Below, one piece after another: positions 27,913-39,775 of a stretch of 64,000 bases of DNA (its first letter is position 1; each line of letters begins with the position of its first letter). Source of the stretch: Holothuria scabra (taxonomy: Eukaryota; Echinodermata; Holothuroidea; Aspidochirotida; Holothuriidae); the NCBI GenBank assembly GCA_037179385.1, contig CM074179.1, positions 9,796,001 through 9,860,000 of the forward strand. The letters run 5' to 3'. Under the pieces are notes generated by a model that saw only the letters and a program-made list of their open reading frames with translations, made no database searches and was not told where the DNA came from. Both the position numbers and the translations under genes were made by a program.

Positions 27913-29754
27913 GGATGGATTTTATGGCCCAGTTTCCAACCAATTGGTTAAAGTATGATCAAGCAAGTCATGGCCTTTTTTTATTGCACTGTAGTCCTAA
28001 CCCTAAAATTAAGCAGCTATACCCAGTGACTACCTTAACTAGTTTCATATTCTACCACAGACAATGGTGGAATAACTTGTCCAATATTGTTAATGAAGAA
28101 AAAGAAATATCAGTATCTTGGTTTAAGAGGACACCTGTGTAGCAATGTTTGAAATTACATGAATAAATAGCCTTTCATCAACCCTAATAATACATATTGG
28201 CTAGGGACTTTAAGTAAGCCTTTTCCCCCAGGACCAACCTATAACTTTGGCTGCCAAGGGCAGCATCAATTTGGAATTTGCTGAGGGCTGGTTGTTATAA
28301 TTTTAAAATACTGTATATTCAGATTATAATCCCACTGCATACCTGCATAAACTGTATGGTGTATAGGCTATATCATCTATTCATCTTGCTGATGTTGTTC
28401 TTACAAGTGAGACATTAACTTCTTACATTTTCTTTCTTTGTACAGTAATCTGTGAGCCATTGGATGCACATCTTTAAGTAATATCTACTGTGTAGAGTCA
28501 TGAATGCTGAATCCCGAACAGAACAACAAGCACTAGAGAGGTTAAATTTCTTCCACACAGGTGGCTCCAGTCATTTTGGGCGCATGTATGGACAAATTCG
28601 GACAGTCAAGTGATGGTCTGATTTTAGCTGGACATAATTAATTTGGATCCAATACCTTTAGTCTCTCAATTTCCTTGCTTACTGTACATGTACCATGGAT
28701 GTTTGTAAACTTAATTGTATCTTCATCACCTCAATTTCACTGAATATGAGGGTGTGAAATTCATGTAGACAATATTTTGGATTTGTCTGGTGTTTGTTTC
28801 TTTAAAGACCTACTTATTCTAGGTTATCCCAATTGGAGAATTGCTACCAACTTTTGCACAAAGTGGTACTGTACATTACTTCATGGAGTTTATTAGCCAG
28901 CAAGATGTGTTTATTGTAAGACTTCCCAAAGAAAGAACAGATGCAGTGCTGTAATAATTCAGAACTCACATCTTGTACACAAGTAGAAGAAGTTGAAATG
29001 ACTGATATATCACTAGTGGCCTAGGATGAAGTGAAAACTTGAGGTACATACCACAACAGGTATGAAAAATGGCAATGAGGACATTGAAAGAAAAATATTG
29101 GCAGAGGGAGATGCTTCCAACCTTAGCTCAACAAACTGAACAGTATGTACGTATGTACAGTAGCTGTAGTAATGTGCACTTCAACAATTTGATATTGTCA
29201 TAGTGACATTATACTACTGTAGTAAAATTTGCCAATGAACTGGACAATTGTTGTGAAGACTATGCCTGCAGACAAAACTTAAATGTTTTTAATTTTATTG
29301 AGCTGGTAATTGAAAGCCCTGATATCCTGAATAGAATTATTATGGTGTGTGTATACAGTACTTCATTTTCTGAAGATAAAACCCTAAAGACATGAAAAAA
29401 GTAGCTACTCTACAGCCTTATTAAAGAAAATCCATTACATATGAAGATGCTTTGAAAGTACAGTATGTGACATTCTTTGTAACATGCCAGACAGATGTGT
29501 TTGTAAATTGTTATTGATGGTGAGGTGGCTTCACTGGCTTGGAATTGTAAGTTGATTGGCTATGAAAGTTTAGACCCTTAGCAGCATGTCTTGGGGGTTG
29601 CAATTTCAAGCCATATGAAGGGGAATAGGGGTACACTGGTACACGTATCTTGAAGAATATAGAACACCCTGACACAAAGGATAGTTCCTGGTTTTGGAAT
29701 ATATGTATACGGTTGTCTGTCTGTAATAATAAGTCATATACACAGTACATTGAA

Positions 29755-29975
29755 ACATAAATTCCTATTGAAATCCTATTAAAGTCCAATTAATTACCAT
29801 TGGATTCAATGGGATTTAACACAGAATTTGGACGGTCACAACTTAAAATTCCATTGAGTCAATGAGAAATTACATTTTCCCATTGATTCAACATAGAAAT
29901 TGGAACATCCTGTAAATGTCCCATTAAGTCCCATTGAAAAATCTAATGGGACTCAATGGGAATTTTTCCTGGATA
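29755..29975. repeat. CCCATTGA / TCAATGGG-rich segment
   Basis: Degenerate units built on CCCATTGA(G)TC and its complement occur at least eight times, several as face-to-face pairs (for example near 29805-29812 and 29905-29960). It looks like a small foldback or decayed minisatellite. Confidence 0.55.
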
Positions 29976-32900
29976 GCCATTTCTAGGATGCATCCAGTTA
30001 TCTTGTTCTTTTTTATGTTACTGAAGAAAATCTCTTGCATTGAGATATCAACATCTTTATGATATGAATTGAACAAACTAACTCCACACAAAAAACCAGG
30101 CTTATTTACAGTAGGACAGATGAGTAATTGGCAACCAGCAGTATAAGAACACTGTCAGTGGTGATCATATAGTGGGGTACAAGTGTCGGAGACATTGTGG
30201 AAAAACCTCGCTTGACCTGTAATAATTTTGCATTTAACTGAATTTTTTCAGTTTGTATATAATACTGTATAGTGGCATGTGTACTAAATGCATTGCAACT
30301 AAATTAACTTTTAGGCTTACAATTTTATCCCAATACATAACATATAGTATATTGAGAAATTGAAATTTCTTTCGAGCAAGGGAATGATACTTGATCAGTG
30401 GTCAATGTCTTTGGAGAATTTGAGAGCGTGCTCTTTGGTCAGGAGGCGGAAGACATTGCATTTTTCATCTTAAAAAAGTGATGGTTGCTAAGTTATCTTT
30501 GCAAATTTTATGGTTTAACTGTTCAGTTGTCATGGAAACTTCAATTTTCTTTGCACACAGCACTTTGGTTGCTAGGTACTGATACCCACTGACTGAGAAT
30601 GTTAACGTTTTGTAGTTAACCTTTCAGATGTTAGAGGCTTGGTGTGACACCTCTGCTAAATCAAGCATGAAGTAACTGTAAGATAATCTTGCTTAGTCTG
30701 ACCATAAACAAAGCCTCTGTAAGCAGATATTTCTCAAGAAATTATTTTGAGAGGAATAAGCTCCTAGAGTTGGATACAAGCAACAGAAAAGTTTGGAAGT
30801 CTTTGTTTTGTGTCTTGGCTCTACAAGTTTATCTACAATTTATGGAGTTACATTGTACAGTAGTGCACAAAATGTGTCTAGGAGGCATGATCAGAGTGTC
30901 TCTATGTTGTGATGAAAAAATTAACCCCTCAAGAGTTGATTGAACTGTATTTGAGGATCTGTAGCATACTGTATTGAATGGGCGTTCTTTCTACACACTG
31001 AAATAGCTCTTACTCCTACAGAAGTTGTGAAATAGCAAACTATATGAATGAGACTGTGAAAATAGCATTAATAGGGAGAGGGATTCCAGAGAAAATAGTT
31101 TGGAATGCAGAAGGAAAACAGCTGTCATTGGACTGTTGGATTTATTAGAAGATGTCACTGATCTGCATATCTGGTTAATTATTTCTGCTTTGCAAAGTTT
31201 CGGTATGGTGCATAATATTGTGTACCTCACTTAGTGTTACAGTATTATTGTAAAAATTGTTCTCTATGAATTTGATCATTTTTGAGCATCAGGATGGGTA
31301 GCCTTTTTATGCGAATTCCCAAAGGAGGATGGCATTTACATCAAATATCATAAGCAACAACTATGGAAACTTTGTCACCTTAACATCCACAAAGTATTCA
31401 GATTCTGCAGCATTGCTGCCCTAGTTCTGTAAAATGTGTTTGATTGTAGGAATGTTTTGGTATTCGGAGAAGTCACAGTTTTCTTTCTGTTTTCCTGATT
31501 GGCACAGTCTGCTCATTTTCTGCTTTGGTTTCGATAATTTCATGGTTCCTGCATGTGACAAGCTTTGATCAACACCTGAGCATTTTTTCTTTTCCTTTTT
31601 TTCTTCTCTGAGGGTCCATATCATATGGCAATCTTCTGAAAATAGCCTAATCTGGTTGATTAGAAATGTACACAAGAAATAAATTGGACTGAAATAAAAA
31701 CAATGTGATTTGCGTCACTATATCTCCAAGTTGGATCATATCTGTTGTACAGTAACTACTGAGAGGGTTCGATTCAGTCCTTTTTTAGACCTATAGCAAC
31801 AAGCACAGAAAAGAAATCATTGCAAGTGGATGAGTTTGGAAGTATAAATGTGATACACAGTTGTACTTACTTCCATCGTCTCCCCCACCCTATTCTCCAA
31901 AATTACACCTGCCTATAGTTAACCTTCAAGACAGCAGTATGTACCCCACATTTCATTCAAAGTGAAATTTCTCGAGGCCATACAATAATACACTGCAGCT
32001 GCCAGTGCGTGTGATGTTGAGACAACTGCAAGGGACTAAAGAGCTGGGTTTGCATTGCAATTTTCTACCCAAGAATTGCCAGTTGCAAATAAATCGATCA
32101 TCAAAAATTGCAGAAATGAAAATAGACCTAGAAACGATTCACGAAAGAATTGCTTCGTGTGACTTTTGCCAATCAATTCACCAACAACACTGTTTTCTTT
32201 TGTCCCTTAAGCTGCATTCAGTACTGTATGATGCAGCCAATGGGAAAGGAGGAATGTTCGTAATGTTTCAATGGAAGTCAAAACAACTTGTCAGAAATGT
32301 AGTCCAGGTACCATTCAGACTGCATTTAGATCCATACAAACTACTGGCATATGTAATGAGGGCTCTGATTAAAGCCCATAAAAAATTTTGCAGCCACTGT
32401 AAGCAGGTAACTATTGGTACACTTTGGAATGTTTCACCTCTGAATTTTTTGCCCCATAGATCTATAATTATAAGCCACCCCCCCCCCCCCCACACCTCTG
32501 AGCAGTAGGCCTATGTAGAGTACAGCCTGGCCAAGTCAGATGAAAAAAAAAAAAAAAAACATGCCTACATTGAACTCTTGGTGAAGGGTACCATATGACA
32601 CCATTAAATGAGACTGGGCCTGTATAATTGCTAGCCAGTGTTTAGAGACAATGGCAAGTGTAACCTATCGCTAGGGCCATGGTCTTTGAAAGGCCTCTGT
32701 ACACTCCAGCCCAGTTTAATTAGATCACTACCACAAGTTTTAATGTCTAAATTCTATAAACCTTTGTACAATGACCCCTTCCCCACGGGGTAAATTCTTT
32801 ATGTGCATTGGATTCAACTGCCAGTCAGACCTACCTTTATTGAACATATAAACCCCCGCTGGCCAGCCTATCTGCCTATTGAAATAAATGATGGATTGAA

Positions 32901-33149
32901 CTTACAAACCTTATTTGATTGTCATGTCTGATGGCCCTTCGATCAGTCTTCGAACCTTTTCATTTATCCCCTTTCCGTGGCAGTGATTGCTCTTCATGTG
33001 CATGGAAATTAAGCGGCAACAGTCCCATATGGGCCCCATTTCTTGGCCCATATGAGCCTCATGTGATTAATTTAATTGAACCCAGGATTAATGAAAGGCT
33101 GTGCAGCCCATATGCCAAGCCCACATGACACCTATATGAAATGGGGCCC

Positions 33150-33760
33150 ACATCCAACCTTGCCACCACTACTCACATTTCTGACCAGGTTTTCATCAGT
33201 ACTTTTACACCAAATCTAAAAAATTATCCTCACGAGTGGGAAACAGAACATGCTGAGTGAGGAAACAGTAAGACACCACCCCCAAAAACTCCCTCCTATG
33301 TGGCCCGCTAGTGCATAAATGCCAATCAATATCAGGAAAGTTGAAATCCCCAAACACAACCGCCCTCTTAGAAGATAGTTTCTTCAAACTTTGAAGCAAA
33401 TTCTGATTATTATCAGCACCAGACTTAGGTGAACGGTAAATGATACCAACAACCAAAGGAGTACCACCATTGATTGGACAAAGTTCACAAAACAAGCAGA
33501 AAAGCCAGCAGAAACTTGTCAGTGACTTGAACACAATTTATCCCGTCCTTAACATTCAGCAAGACTCCTCCACCTCTACCACCAACAGTATCACCCCTTT
33601 CCTGCCTATAAGTTTTATACCCTGGAAACTGAATTTCAGAAATACTAATATCACCATGGAGCCAACTTTCAGTAACCCCAACTAAGTCAGGATTGTCTAT
33701 GGAAATATGTGCAAGATACCCATTAAATTTATTGGAAATGCTGCAAACATTGGAAACGTG
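33150..33760 (-). pseudogene. CR1-type LINE copy 2: ORF2 endonuclease fragment
   Basis: The minus strand encodes endonuclease motifs GTPLVVGIIYRSPKS, AVVFGDFNFPDIDWH and FPTREDNFLDLV, clearly homologous to 23575-24100 of copy 1. The similarity stops near 33150, within the endonuclease, and no reverse transcriptase follows. The N-terminal endonuclease part (33540-33760) is out of frame. Confidence 0.85.
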
Positions 33761-33835
33761 ACCGTCAAACCACCAACCTTCCGAGATAAATACTTCCTCC
33801 CACTAATTTTAGAATCAGTCTTGGCTAAATTTTAA

Positions 33836-34300
33836 TCAGATACATGCGTTGTAATTGCTGACCTCGCCACTGCACCTAGTTTGACACTTGAGAGTCAACA
33901 GCCTGGGAAACCAGTCTACCCAACTCATTACCTCCTGCGCTCGACAAGTGTAACCCATCTTTGGCAAAAAGGTCCCTCCTACAGTATTCACAAAACCAGC
34001 GCATGTATCAACAAACTGTAAGCCGTGCAATGTACATTCATTTTTCAACCACTTATTGTATTCCAGAATTTTGCTCCAAGACACCCTTCTATCGAAACGG
34101 GGCAGAATACCATACAAAATCCCTTTAGCACGGGTGGGATTTAGCCTACGAATCAGTTCCCTATACTGCGACCTAATCAAACTTTGACTACAGGTCCCGA
34201 CTGAGATTATTTGTCCCCACCAGCACAGCAACAGCTTCTTCATCCCCTACAATTTGTTTAACCCTGGTCGAGAAATCCTCAAACCCCTACCCTTTTCCTT
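33836..34300 (-). pseudogene. CR1-type LINE copy 2: ORF1 esterase fragment
   Basis: Contains GILYGILPRFDRRVSWSKILEYNKWL, NECTLHGLQFVDT and a decayed C terminus, aligning with the esterase of copy 1 (24272-24720). The homologous end SQVSN-stop is visible in another frame, so at least one frameshift separates the two. Confidence 0.8.
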
Positions 34301-34386
34301 TTATCCTTCTTCCAAAATTCCCTGTCATCAAACCAGGTGATTGAGTCCTCAAGAAACAAAACTTTACTCTTAGCCTTCTCACCTTC

Positions 34387-34755
34387 TTATAGGCCACCAG
34401 AAGTCCCAGAATTCAAATCACTGGCTTCGCCAACCACCTCCTCAACAGTGTCCTCCACCGATGACCCAGAAAAAGAATTTGTAGTCACAACAGCTTGACA
34501 CCCCTTAGCATGTTCAGCCGCTTTACCCTCCTTGTGTACAGCAACCCACCCGTTAGATTTGTCAGCAGCACCCAAAAGCCCCTCAAGTTCCTTTAACTGG
34601 TTACACTTTCTGCAAGTGAAGACAAAAGTGTCACTTGATGCTTCTTCAAATGAACAACTTGGTCCTGACTTGGCAAATTCTGCCCATATACCACAGTCTT
34701 CACAACAGATAAGCTGCTCGTCGGCCATTTCATGTAAATTAGACAAGACAATCAA
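34387..34755 (-). pseudogene. CR1-type LINE copy 2: ORF1 N-terminal zinc-finger (PHD-like) domain
   Basis: A 122-codon frame with MADEQLICCEDCGIWAEF near the start and FTCRKCNQLKELEGLL after it, giving CxxC pairs spaced about 40 residues apart with an intervening Cys and aromatic residues. This is the expected position for the PHD-type or zinc-ribbon module of CR1-group ORF1 proteins. The His of a classical C4HC3 PHD finger is not evident. An acidic linker follows (VEDTVEEVVGEASD). The likely start Met is at residue 11 (MADEQ). Confidence 0.65.
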
Positions 34756-35056
34756 TCAAGCACTAGCTACTAGGCCTATACTAGCAGCCTATTCTTCTTG
34801 TCATAAACTCAATGATTTTATCGATGTGGGTGTTGCCTCTTATATTCAAATTACACGTGATAGATGAGGCTGAATCTCTCGCCCCACACAAAAAATTACC
34901 CCTAAGAGCTTTTCTTTGGAAACTACAATTCACGATTGACACACCGCAATTATTAACCGTGCCCCTTCCCCATTTTCCGATTTTTGCAGCCAGTTCAATT
35001 TAACTTTACCGTCTCCCTTTATACTCTCTACGATAGCTGTACTGTACATACCAGAG

Positions 35057-35174
35057 ACACTCCCCAACAAAAGTAAACGAAACAAATCACCTTCCCCGCA
35101 CCCCCTTTCAATGTTGGCTACAACCTTTCAACTAGGACACAACAATGAGAGGGGAGAGGGGGTTTCAAAGTAAG
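35057..35174. repeat. Dispersed repeat, copy 2 (ACACTCCCCAACAAAAGTAAA family)
   Basis: Matches 25810-25943 over most of its length. It lies about 300 bp 5' of the zinc-finger frame of LINE copy 2. Confidence 0.75.
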
Positions 35175-35701
35175 TTTGAGACATTGTGAGTGCATTTTGT
35201 CACCATACCAGGAATTTTTGTTTCGTTTTGTCGGGGATTGTAGGTTGCGTTTCAGTGTGCAGACCTATGGAGATACGGCCTGTTTTACGGGGTTTTTTTT
35301 AATCTAAATGTACTCACCCTTAAATGCTCAAACCAGCTAAACTGATACATCACAAGAAAAAGCAACTTTTTCTCTGTCTATTTATTTTAGTATAATTTCA
35401 AGTTGTGAAATGTTTGGGAAGGAAGATTTATTCAAATTTCATAACTTTGTCAACTTTTGGACGGAGGAAAAAAAAAACTTGTACAATTGAAGAATGTTTT
35501 CACCTCAGCTAGGCACTGTAAAAAAGGATTTTAAACAAACCTGTAAACAAGAAAATGTGATAAAGTTTTGAAGAAATCGTGAAACTTATCCCACGAGAGT
35601 AAGTAGTCACAAAGATGTGGAAACGCGTACAAAGCTTACAGTGTATAAGGTTAGGAGCTTTTGGGCACTGCGGCCAAGGACTGGAGCGCGTGGCTAAATC
35701 T

Positions 35702-35929
35702 CTATGTTCCGACATATCTATGTTCCCACGTCTCTATGTTCCGAGAAAACGGCACCAAAGTATTCTTTTTCGGTGCCAAAGTACGTTTTCATCGGCGCCA
35801 AAGTACATTATTTTCGGTGCCAAAGTTCATCTTTGTCGGCACCAAAGTACACTTTGTCGAAACCAAAGTACATTATTGTCGGAAGTTCGGAACATAGGGA
35901 CGTTGAAACATAGAGTAGTTGGAACATAG
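35702..35929. repeat. Palindromic minisatellite: CTATGTTCC arrays around a CCAAAGTAC array
   Basis: CTATGTTCC occurs three times at 16-bp spacing on the left (35702, 35718, 35734), and GGAACATAG or a variant occurs three times on the right (35889-35929), so the ends are inverted. The core (about 35745-35885) holds five units of a roughly 27-bp repeat, CGGTGCCAAAGTACATT-like. Reading frames here are artefacts. Confidence 0.85.
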
Positions 35930-36229
35930 GGGTGTCCCGGAGTGCGCAGTAAAACCAGGTGGACGTACTGTAGCATCGAATCAAGGAATAGTCAGGGGTA
36001 TTTCATTGGGGTGCATGTGGGGTGTTTTTGTTCTTAGTTGGGAGGATTGCCCTCCGATGCCAAATATAGGTTATATGCAACCGCAGCTTTTTTCCAAGTG
36101 TAGTTGCCCAGATGGTGTTTATTTACCAGTTGCAAATTGATATCTGCATAGGTGTGCCGTCGTAGGTTTTGGTGGAGCGGGGGGGGGGGGGGGTCTTTAC
36201 AAAACGTCTATCGAATCTGCTTCTGGTAG

Positions 36230-38700
36230 TACAGTAGTGGAAAACCTTACATCATAAGTAACTTAGAAATTGCTTGTAAACACGATATTCCCAGAAGGAA
36301 AATGAGATTGATCTCATACTTATCATGCAGGTTGCCCATATTGGGTAGATGATTCCTATTGTTTTTGGTAGAAGTCAAAGGTCATTTGGGGTCACTAGAG
36401 GTACAAAGGTCAAAATCTTGTAAATTCTGTATCTCAAGAAAGGTAACAGTGAGGGATCTTATACTTACCATGTGGATTGCCCGTATTAAGTAGCTGATCT
36501 CCATTGTTTTTGGTGGAGGTCAAAGGTCATTTGGGGTCACCAGAGGTCAAAACATCAAAAACTTTGAAACACTGTATCGCAAGAAGGGTAACTGTGAGGG
36601 ATCTTATACTTACCGTGTGGATTTCCCGTATTGAGTAGATGATCCCCCTTTGTTTTTGGTAGAGGTCAAAGGTCATCAAAACATCAAAACCTTTCAAACA
36701 AGTTACAGCTCAAGAAGGGTAATGTTGAGGGATATTTAGCATGGATATGATGATTTTGCCACAAGGTTAAAAAAGATTTTCATAAAACTTATTTCCAACT
36801 GTAAAGTGGAATTTCCTGCAGTATCTATGTCTGTAACATGTGAGTTCAAAAAATAATATACTGGAGAAGGTTTCTGTGCACACAAAGCAGAGGACTGTTC
36901 TAACTTCATTAGTGTAAACTTTAAACAGATCAACTCCTTTGTGTGATGCACAAGTTCTTCTTTTAAGCAGTTTCAACAACTAGTAAACACGCTATCTTCA
37001 CTATCTTCAGATAGGAGTAACCGATGCTCTTCATATTTGATACATAGATTGGTCATGTTGAGAGAAAGAAGCCTATTGTTCTTGGTAGAGGTCAAAGGTC
37101 ATTTGAGGTCATCGGCGGTAAAATTGCGGAAACTTCGAAAAGAGCTTGTAAACACGATATCTTTAGATAAGAGTGACCGACACTTTTCATACTTGGTATA
37201 TAGGTTTGTCATGTTGAGAGGAAGAACCCTATTGTTTTTGGTAAGGGTAAAAGGTTATTTGAGGTCACCAGCGGTAAAATTGCGAAAACACCGAAAATGG
37301 CTTGTAAGTACGATATCTTCAGATAGGAGTGACCGATACTCTTCATATTTGATATATAGATTCTTCATGTTGAGAGAAAAACGCCTTTTGTTCTTGGTAG
37401 AGGTCAAAGGTTATTTGAGTTCGCCGGCCGTTAAATTGCGAAAACACCGAAACTGGCTTGTAAGCACGATATCTTCAGATAAGAGTGACCGACACTTTTC
37501 ACACTTGGTATATAGATTTGTCATGTTGTGAGAAAGAAGCCTATTGTTTTTGATAGAGGTCAAAGGTCAATTGAGGTCACCAGCAGTAAAATAGCAAAAA
37601 CGATAAAAATGGCTTATAAACACGATATCTTCAGATAGGAGTGACTGAAACTCTTCATATATGGAGTATAGATTTTTCATGTTGAGAGAAAGAAGCCTAT
37701 TGTTTTTGGTAGAGGTCAAATGTCATTTGAGGTCACCAGCGGTAAAATCGCAAAAAATTGAAAAATGGTTTGTAAACACGATATCTTCAGATAGGAGTGA
37801 CTGATACCCTTCATATTTGGCATATAGATTTGTCATTATGAGAGAAAGAAGCCTATTGTTTATGGTAGAGGTCAAATGTCATTTGAGGTCACCAGAGGTA
37901 AAATTGCGAAAAATTAAAAAATGGTTTGTAAACACGATATCTTCAGATAGGAGTGACTGATACCCTTCATATTTGGTATATAGATTTGCCATTATGAGAG
38001 AAAGAAGTCTATTGTTTTTGGTAGAGGTCAAATGTCATTTGAGGTCACCAGAGGTAAAATTGCGAAAACTTTGAAAATGGCTTAAAAACATGATATCTTC
38101 AGATAGGAGTGACCAATACTGTTCATATTTGGTAAATAGATTAATCATGATGAGAGGAAGAACCCTATTGATTTTGGTAGAGGTAAACGGTCATTTGAGG
38201 TCACCAGAGGTAAAGTTGCTATAACGTCAAAAGTGGCTTGTAAACACAATATCTCAAGATAGGAGTGACCGACTCTTTTCATATTTGACATTAGATTAAT
38301 TATGTTGAGAGGAATAAACGTATTGTTTGTGGCCAAGGTCAAAGGTCATTTGAGGTCACCAGAGGTTAAACTACAAAAACTCCCAAATGGTTTGTTAACA
38401 CCATAAGAACCTTTTTGTTTTTTGATACATACCAGAGGTCATGTCGGGTATTCAGAGGTCGTGAGAGAATCAAAAAGCCCTTTTGGTTAAGGTCAAAGGT
38501 CATGCGGGGTAACTGGGGGTCAGTGTTTTTTGGGATGTGTACTGTAGGTAATCAACATGATATAAATGTGTTTTGATCTTTGTTAAGTGAATCCTTGGCA
38601 TTCTGTGCCTTAATTGTAAAGAAAAATCTATCAAACACTGTCAATTTGAAAGAAAAAAGGGTATTTCATAGCAAGGAATCACTAAGCCTTTCGGCTTTCT
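36230..38700 (+). repeat. ~157-bp tandem array with AGGTCA-type half-sites
   Basis: About 13 degenerate units, each with CACGATATCTTCAGATAGGAGTGAC, TCATATTTGGTATATAGATT, GAGAGAAAGAAGCCTATTGTT and AGGTCAAAGGTCATTTGAGGTCACCAG-like blocks. Copies of the last block lie near 36371, 36517, 36661, 37087, 37242, 37398, 37556, 37712, 37868, 38024, 38180, 38335 and 38490, a period of about 155-158 bp. The array ends at GCAAGGAATCACTAAGCC-TTTC-GGCTTTCT (38671-38700), a short hairpin that also ends a related copy near 39.76 kb. A long open frame at 37037-37531 is a by-product of the periodicity. Confidence 0.92.
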
Positions 38701-39419
38701 GGTTTGGCAAACCTTATGCTGCTAGCTGTCCTCATACAGACATGTGAGCATGTATGAATTGGACATTGATTGGAATTGATTAATTAAATAAATCACGGGT
38801 TAGTAGTTTCATAAAAAAGAACTAAATTACTGGTCATTTGATCAAATACCTTTGAGCGTGAATCAAAGGTGATTGCTAAATTGGATGAATCGAATTGTAA
38901 CTGACCCTCTTTTCAAACTGATTACTGTTATCTGACATAATTTTTCACAGTTGACTGTCAGTACAAACCACAGTGTCTGGACAGAATAAATCATACTCCC
39001 TGTGGAACCAGGTGATCAATGGACTTAACCTTTTTCTGAATTAACAGTGTCTGCCTCTGTTTAGTCCTCTAAGCAAGGCTTATATTAAAGTTGTCCAGGT
39101 AATCAAAGCAAGCTTGATACTAATGCCTACTGTGTACTAATGCCTACAGGGAAACTTGTGTGATGTGTCTATAAGTAGACAAAAAGCAAAGTTACAAGTC
39201 TTGTTAGATCCTGGGTTAGTAGGGTTACCAGTTTTTGTTAGTTTTGAAGGAGCTCATAGCCATTGAGAGGTGCATTTATCAAAAAATAAATACAAAGTGC
39301 TGCCGCCATTAGCTAAAACTTGACAAAACAAAGTGCTTTAATTTTGAATAAAATAAACACGTTTTTTCCTTTATCAAGTTACCTGCATCATTACATCCGT
39401 GTGGAAGTTTTCTCTTGTT

Positions 39420-39765
39420 TGTTGAGGTAAAAGGTTATTTGGGGTCACAAAAGGTCAAATCCATGTAGACATGATATTTGAAGGAGGATGACTGTGAGGG
39501 ATCTCATACTTACAATAGCCTTTGATTTGTTCAAATTTAGCATGTTGATGGCCATTTAAAACATTGTAGGTGATCCCTATTGTTTTAAGTGGAGATAAAA
39601 GTTCATTTTGGTTACAAGATTTCAAAAGGTTTTAACCTTGCTAACATATTTCAAGTAGGACACCTGTGTTGGATCTCATGCTTGTCATGTGGGCGATTCA
39701 TTTTTGTTACAATCTATGTACAGTATATCTTATGGCAAGGAATCACTAAGCCTTTTGGCTTTCTA
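39420..39765 (+). repeat. Decayed copy of the AGGTCA tandem family with its terminal hairpin
   Basis: Contains GAGGTAAAAGGTTATTTGGGGTCAC, then a second decayed unit, and ends with GGCAAGGAATCACTAAGCC-TTTT-GGCTTTCT at 39734-39764, matching the terminus at 38671-38700. Confidence 0.75.
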
Positions 39766-39775
39766 GATAGTCAAT

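Larger units (their letters stand above)
25020..33140. other. Long non-coding stretch with scattered repeat fragments
   Basis: No host gene is convincingly visible. Recognisable pieces are a dispersed repeat at 25810-25943, a decayed minus-strand copy of the AGGTCA tandem family at about 26230-26440, a LINE 3' fragment at 27855-27912, and a CCCATTGA/TCAATGGG-rich segment at 29755-29975. A reading frame at 25362-25634 has one hydrophobic segment and one at 32005-32508 has scattered CxxC motifs, but neither matches a family I know. Confidence 0.5.

Noticed and set aside
32005..32508. 167-codon frame with CDFC and CSHC motifs
   Set aside because: The CxxC motifs are scattered, a poly-C run ends the frame, and no known zinc-finger pattern fits.
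37037..37531. 164-codon frame with repeating YRFVMLRERSLLFLVEVKG-like units
   Set aside because: It is a translation of the ~157-bp tandem array. The period is not a multiple of three throughout, and neighbouring units have stops.
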